DNA from: Breviolum minutum Mf 1.05b.01
Lineage: Eukaryota > Sar > Dinophyceae > Suessiales > Symbiodiniaceae
Direction: 5' to 3'
Assembly (NCBI GenBank): GCA_000507305.1
Contig: DF240822.1
Location: 35,695 to 99,694 of the forward strand
DNA: 64,000 nt
The notes under the pieces are model-generated. The model made no database searches. It was not told the DNA's origin and worked only from the letters and a program-made list of their open reading frames with translations. Each line of letters opens with the position of its first letter. Within the stretch, counting starts at the first letter, position 1. Shown one piece after another: positions 63,681-64,000 of this stretch. The translations under genes were made by a program, and so were the position numbers.

Positions 63681-64000
63681 CACGCGAGGCAGGTGGGAGA
63701 CAGTTTGCACTAGTTGGTCAAATGAGGATAGGTGGCAGAGAGTGTACTGTTGTTCCAGTGTCTCCTGGCTCAGCATAGCTTTGCCACCAGTCACTCTTGC
63801 GACCAACTAAGGGCAAACGTGTTTTAAAAATGAGAGAGTTGAAGGGTGGGTGGTGGTTAACGGAGCGACTGGCATTGTTGAAAAACTCTTTCCGACAGCT
63901 CTAATATCAGAAGACACGAAAAGTCTAAAAGATGTACAGAAGCAAAAACCACTGTTTAGTGAAATTAGTTCTTATTAGTGATATTTGATTTAATAAAAAC
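63681..64000. other. Downstream of recombinase; element 3' region
   Basis: No gene. Probably the 3' untranslated part of the YR element; its terminal repeat could not be matched to anything upstream in the window. Confidence 0.4.

Larger units (their letters stand above)
58350..64000 (+). mobile_element. DIRS/Ngaro-like tyrosine-recombinase retroelement, 5'-truncated
   Basis: In order: gag with a zinc motif, C5-methyltransferase-like ORF, RT-RNase H of the DIRS type, and a tyrosine recombinase in place of an integrase. CpG content is normal to high, unlike the adjoining DNA transposon. The gag frame starts open at the transposon junction (first stop at 58,347-58,349), so the 5' end is lost. 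The 3' end is not recognised and may lie beyond the window; split or inverted terminal repeats could not be found. Confidence 0.85.

Overview
The window looks like nuclear DNA of a dinoflagellate, most likely a Symbiodiniaceae-type genome. The reasons are: three retroelements of the kinds common in these genomes; a 16-kb DNA transposon whose proteins resemble multi-copy 'hypothetical' proteins I associate with dinoflagellates; very sparse host coding sequence; candidate exons with non-canonical splice borders; and a strip of DNA that has lost nearly all CpG, as expected under dense CpG methylation. No bacterial features, rRNA, tRNA or CRISPR array were seen. The species cannot be fixed from the window.

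Layout. 1-4.3 kb is mostly noncoding, with one plausible minus-strand host exon. 4.38-about 10.2 kb is a decayed Ty1/copia element (Copia-1): protease, a methyltransferase-like remnant, integrase, reverse transcriptase, RNase H, then a membrane-segment and double zinc-binding tail. Its 5' LTR and most of gag are missing. 10.2-18.6 kb is noncoding apart from two short TA-flanked MITEs and one possible exon. 18,642-27,919 is a complete Copia-2 insertion: 155-bp TG...CA LTRs differing at two positions, an ATATC target duplication, a primer site matching the anticodon arm of initiator tRNA-Met, gag with CCCH and CCHC zinc motifs, protease, a C5-methyltransferase-like domain, integrase, RT-RNase H and a tail. 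It is broken by several frameshifts. 27.9-38.8 kb is noncoding with a long (TTG)n array. 38.8-42.1 kb is a mosaic of degenerate tandem repeats.

42,103-58,355 is a large DNA transposon with imperfect terminal inverted repeats and opposite-facing subterminal arrays of a motif containing AAGTGGATAGC. It carries several ORFs, including a 690-aa protein I read as a CACTA/Plavaka-like DDE transposase, a 484-aa basic accessory protein, and a larger protein split by an intron-like insertion. It also holds duplicated, shuffled gene fragments. Its ORFs stay open although CpG is almost absent.

58,350-64,000 is a tyrosine-recombinase (DIRS/Ngaro-like) retroelement, truncated at 5' where the DNA transposon ends: gag with zinc motif, a single in-frame TGA, a C5-methyltransferase-like ORF, RT-RNase H (one frameshift), and a tyrosine recombinase.

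The strongest theme is that three retroelements of two unrelated classes each carry a methyltransferase-like fold with the same landmarks (HLFSG-like, Pro-Cys, E-[NQ]-P, KPT), although Copia-1 has lost the Pro-Cys part. The neighbouring DNA transposon shows the CpG erosion that dense methylation would cause.
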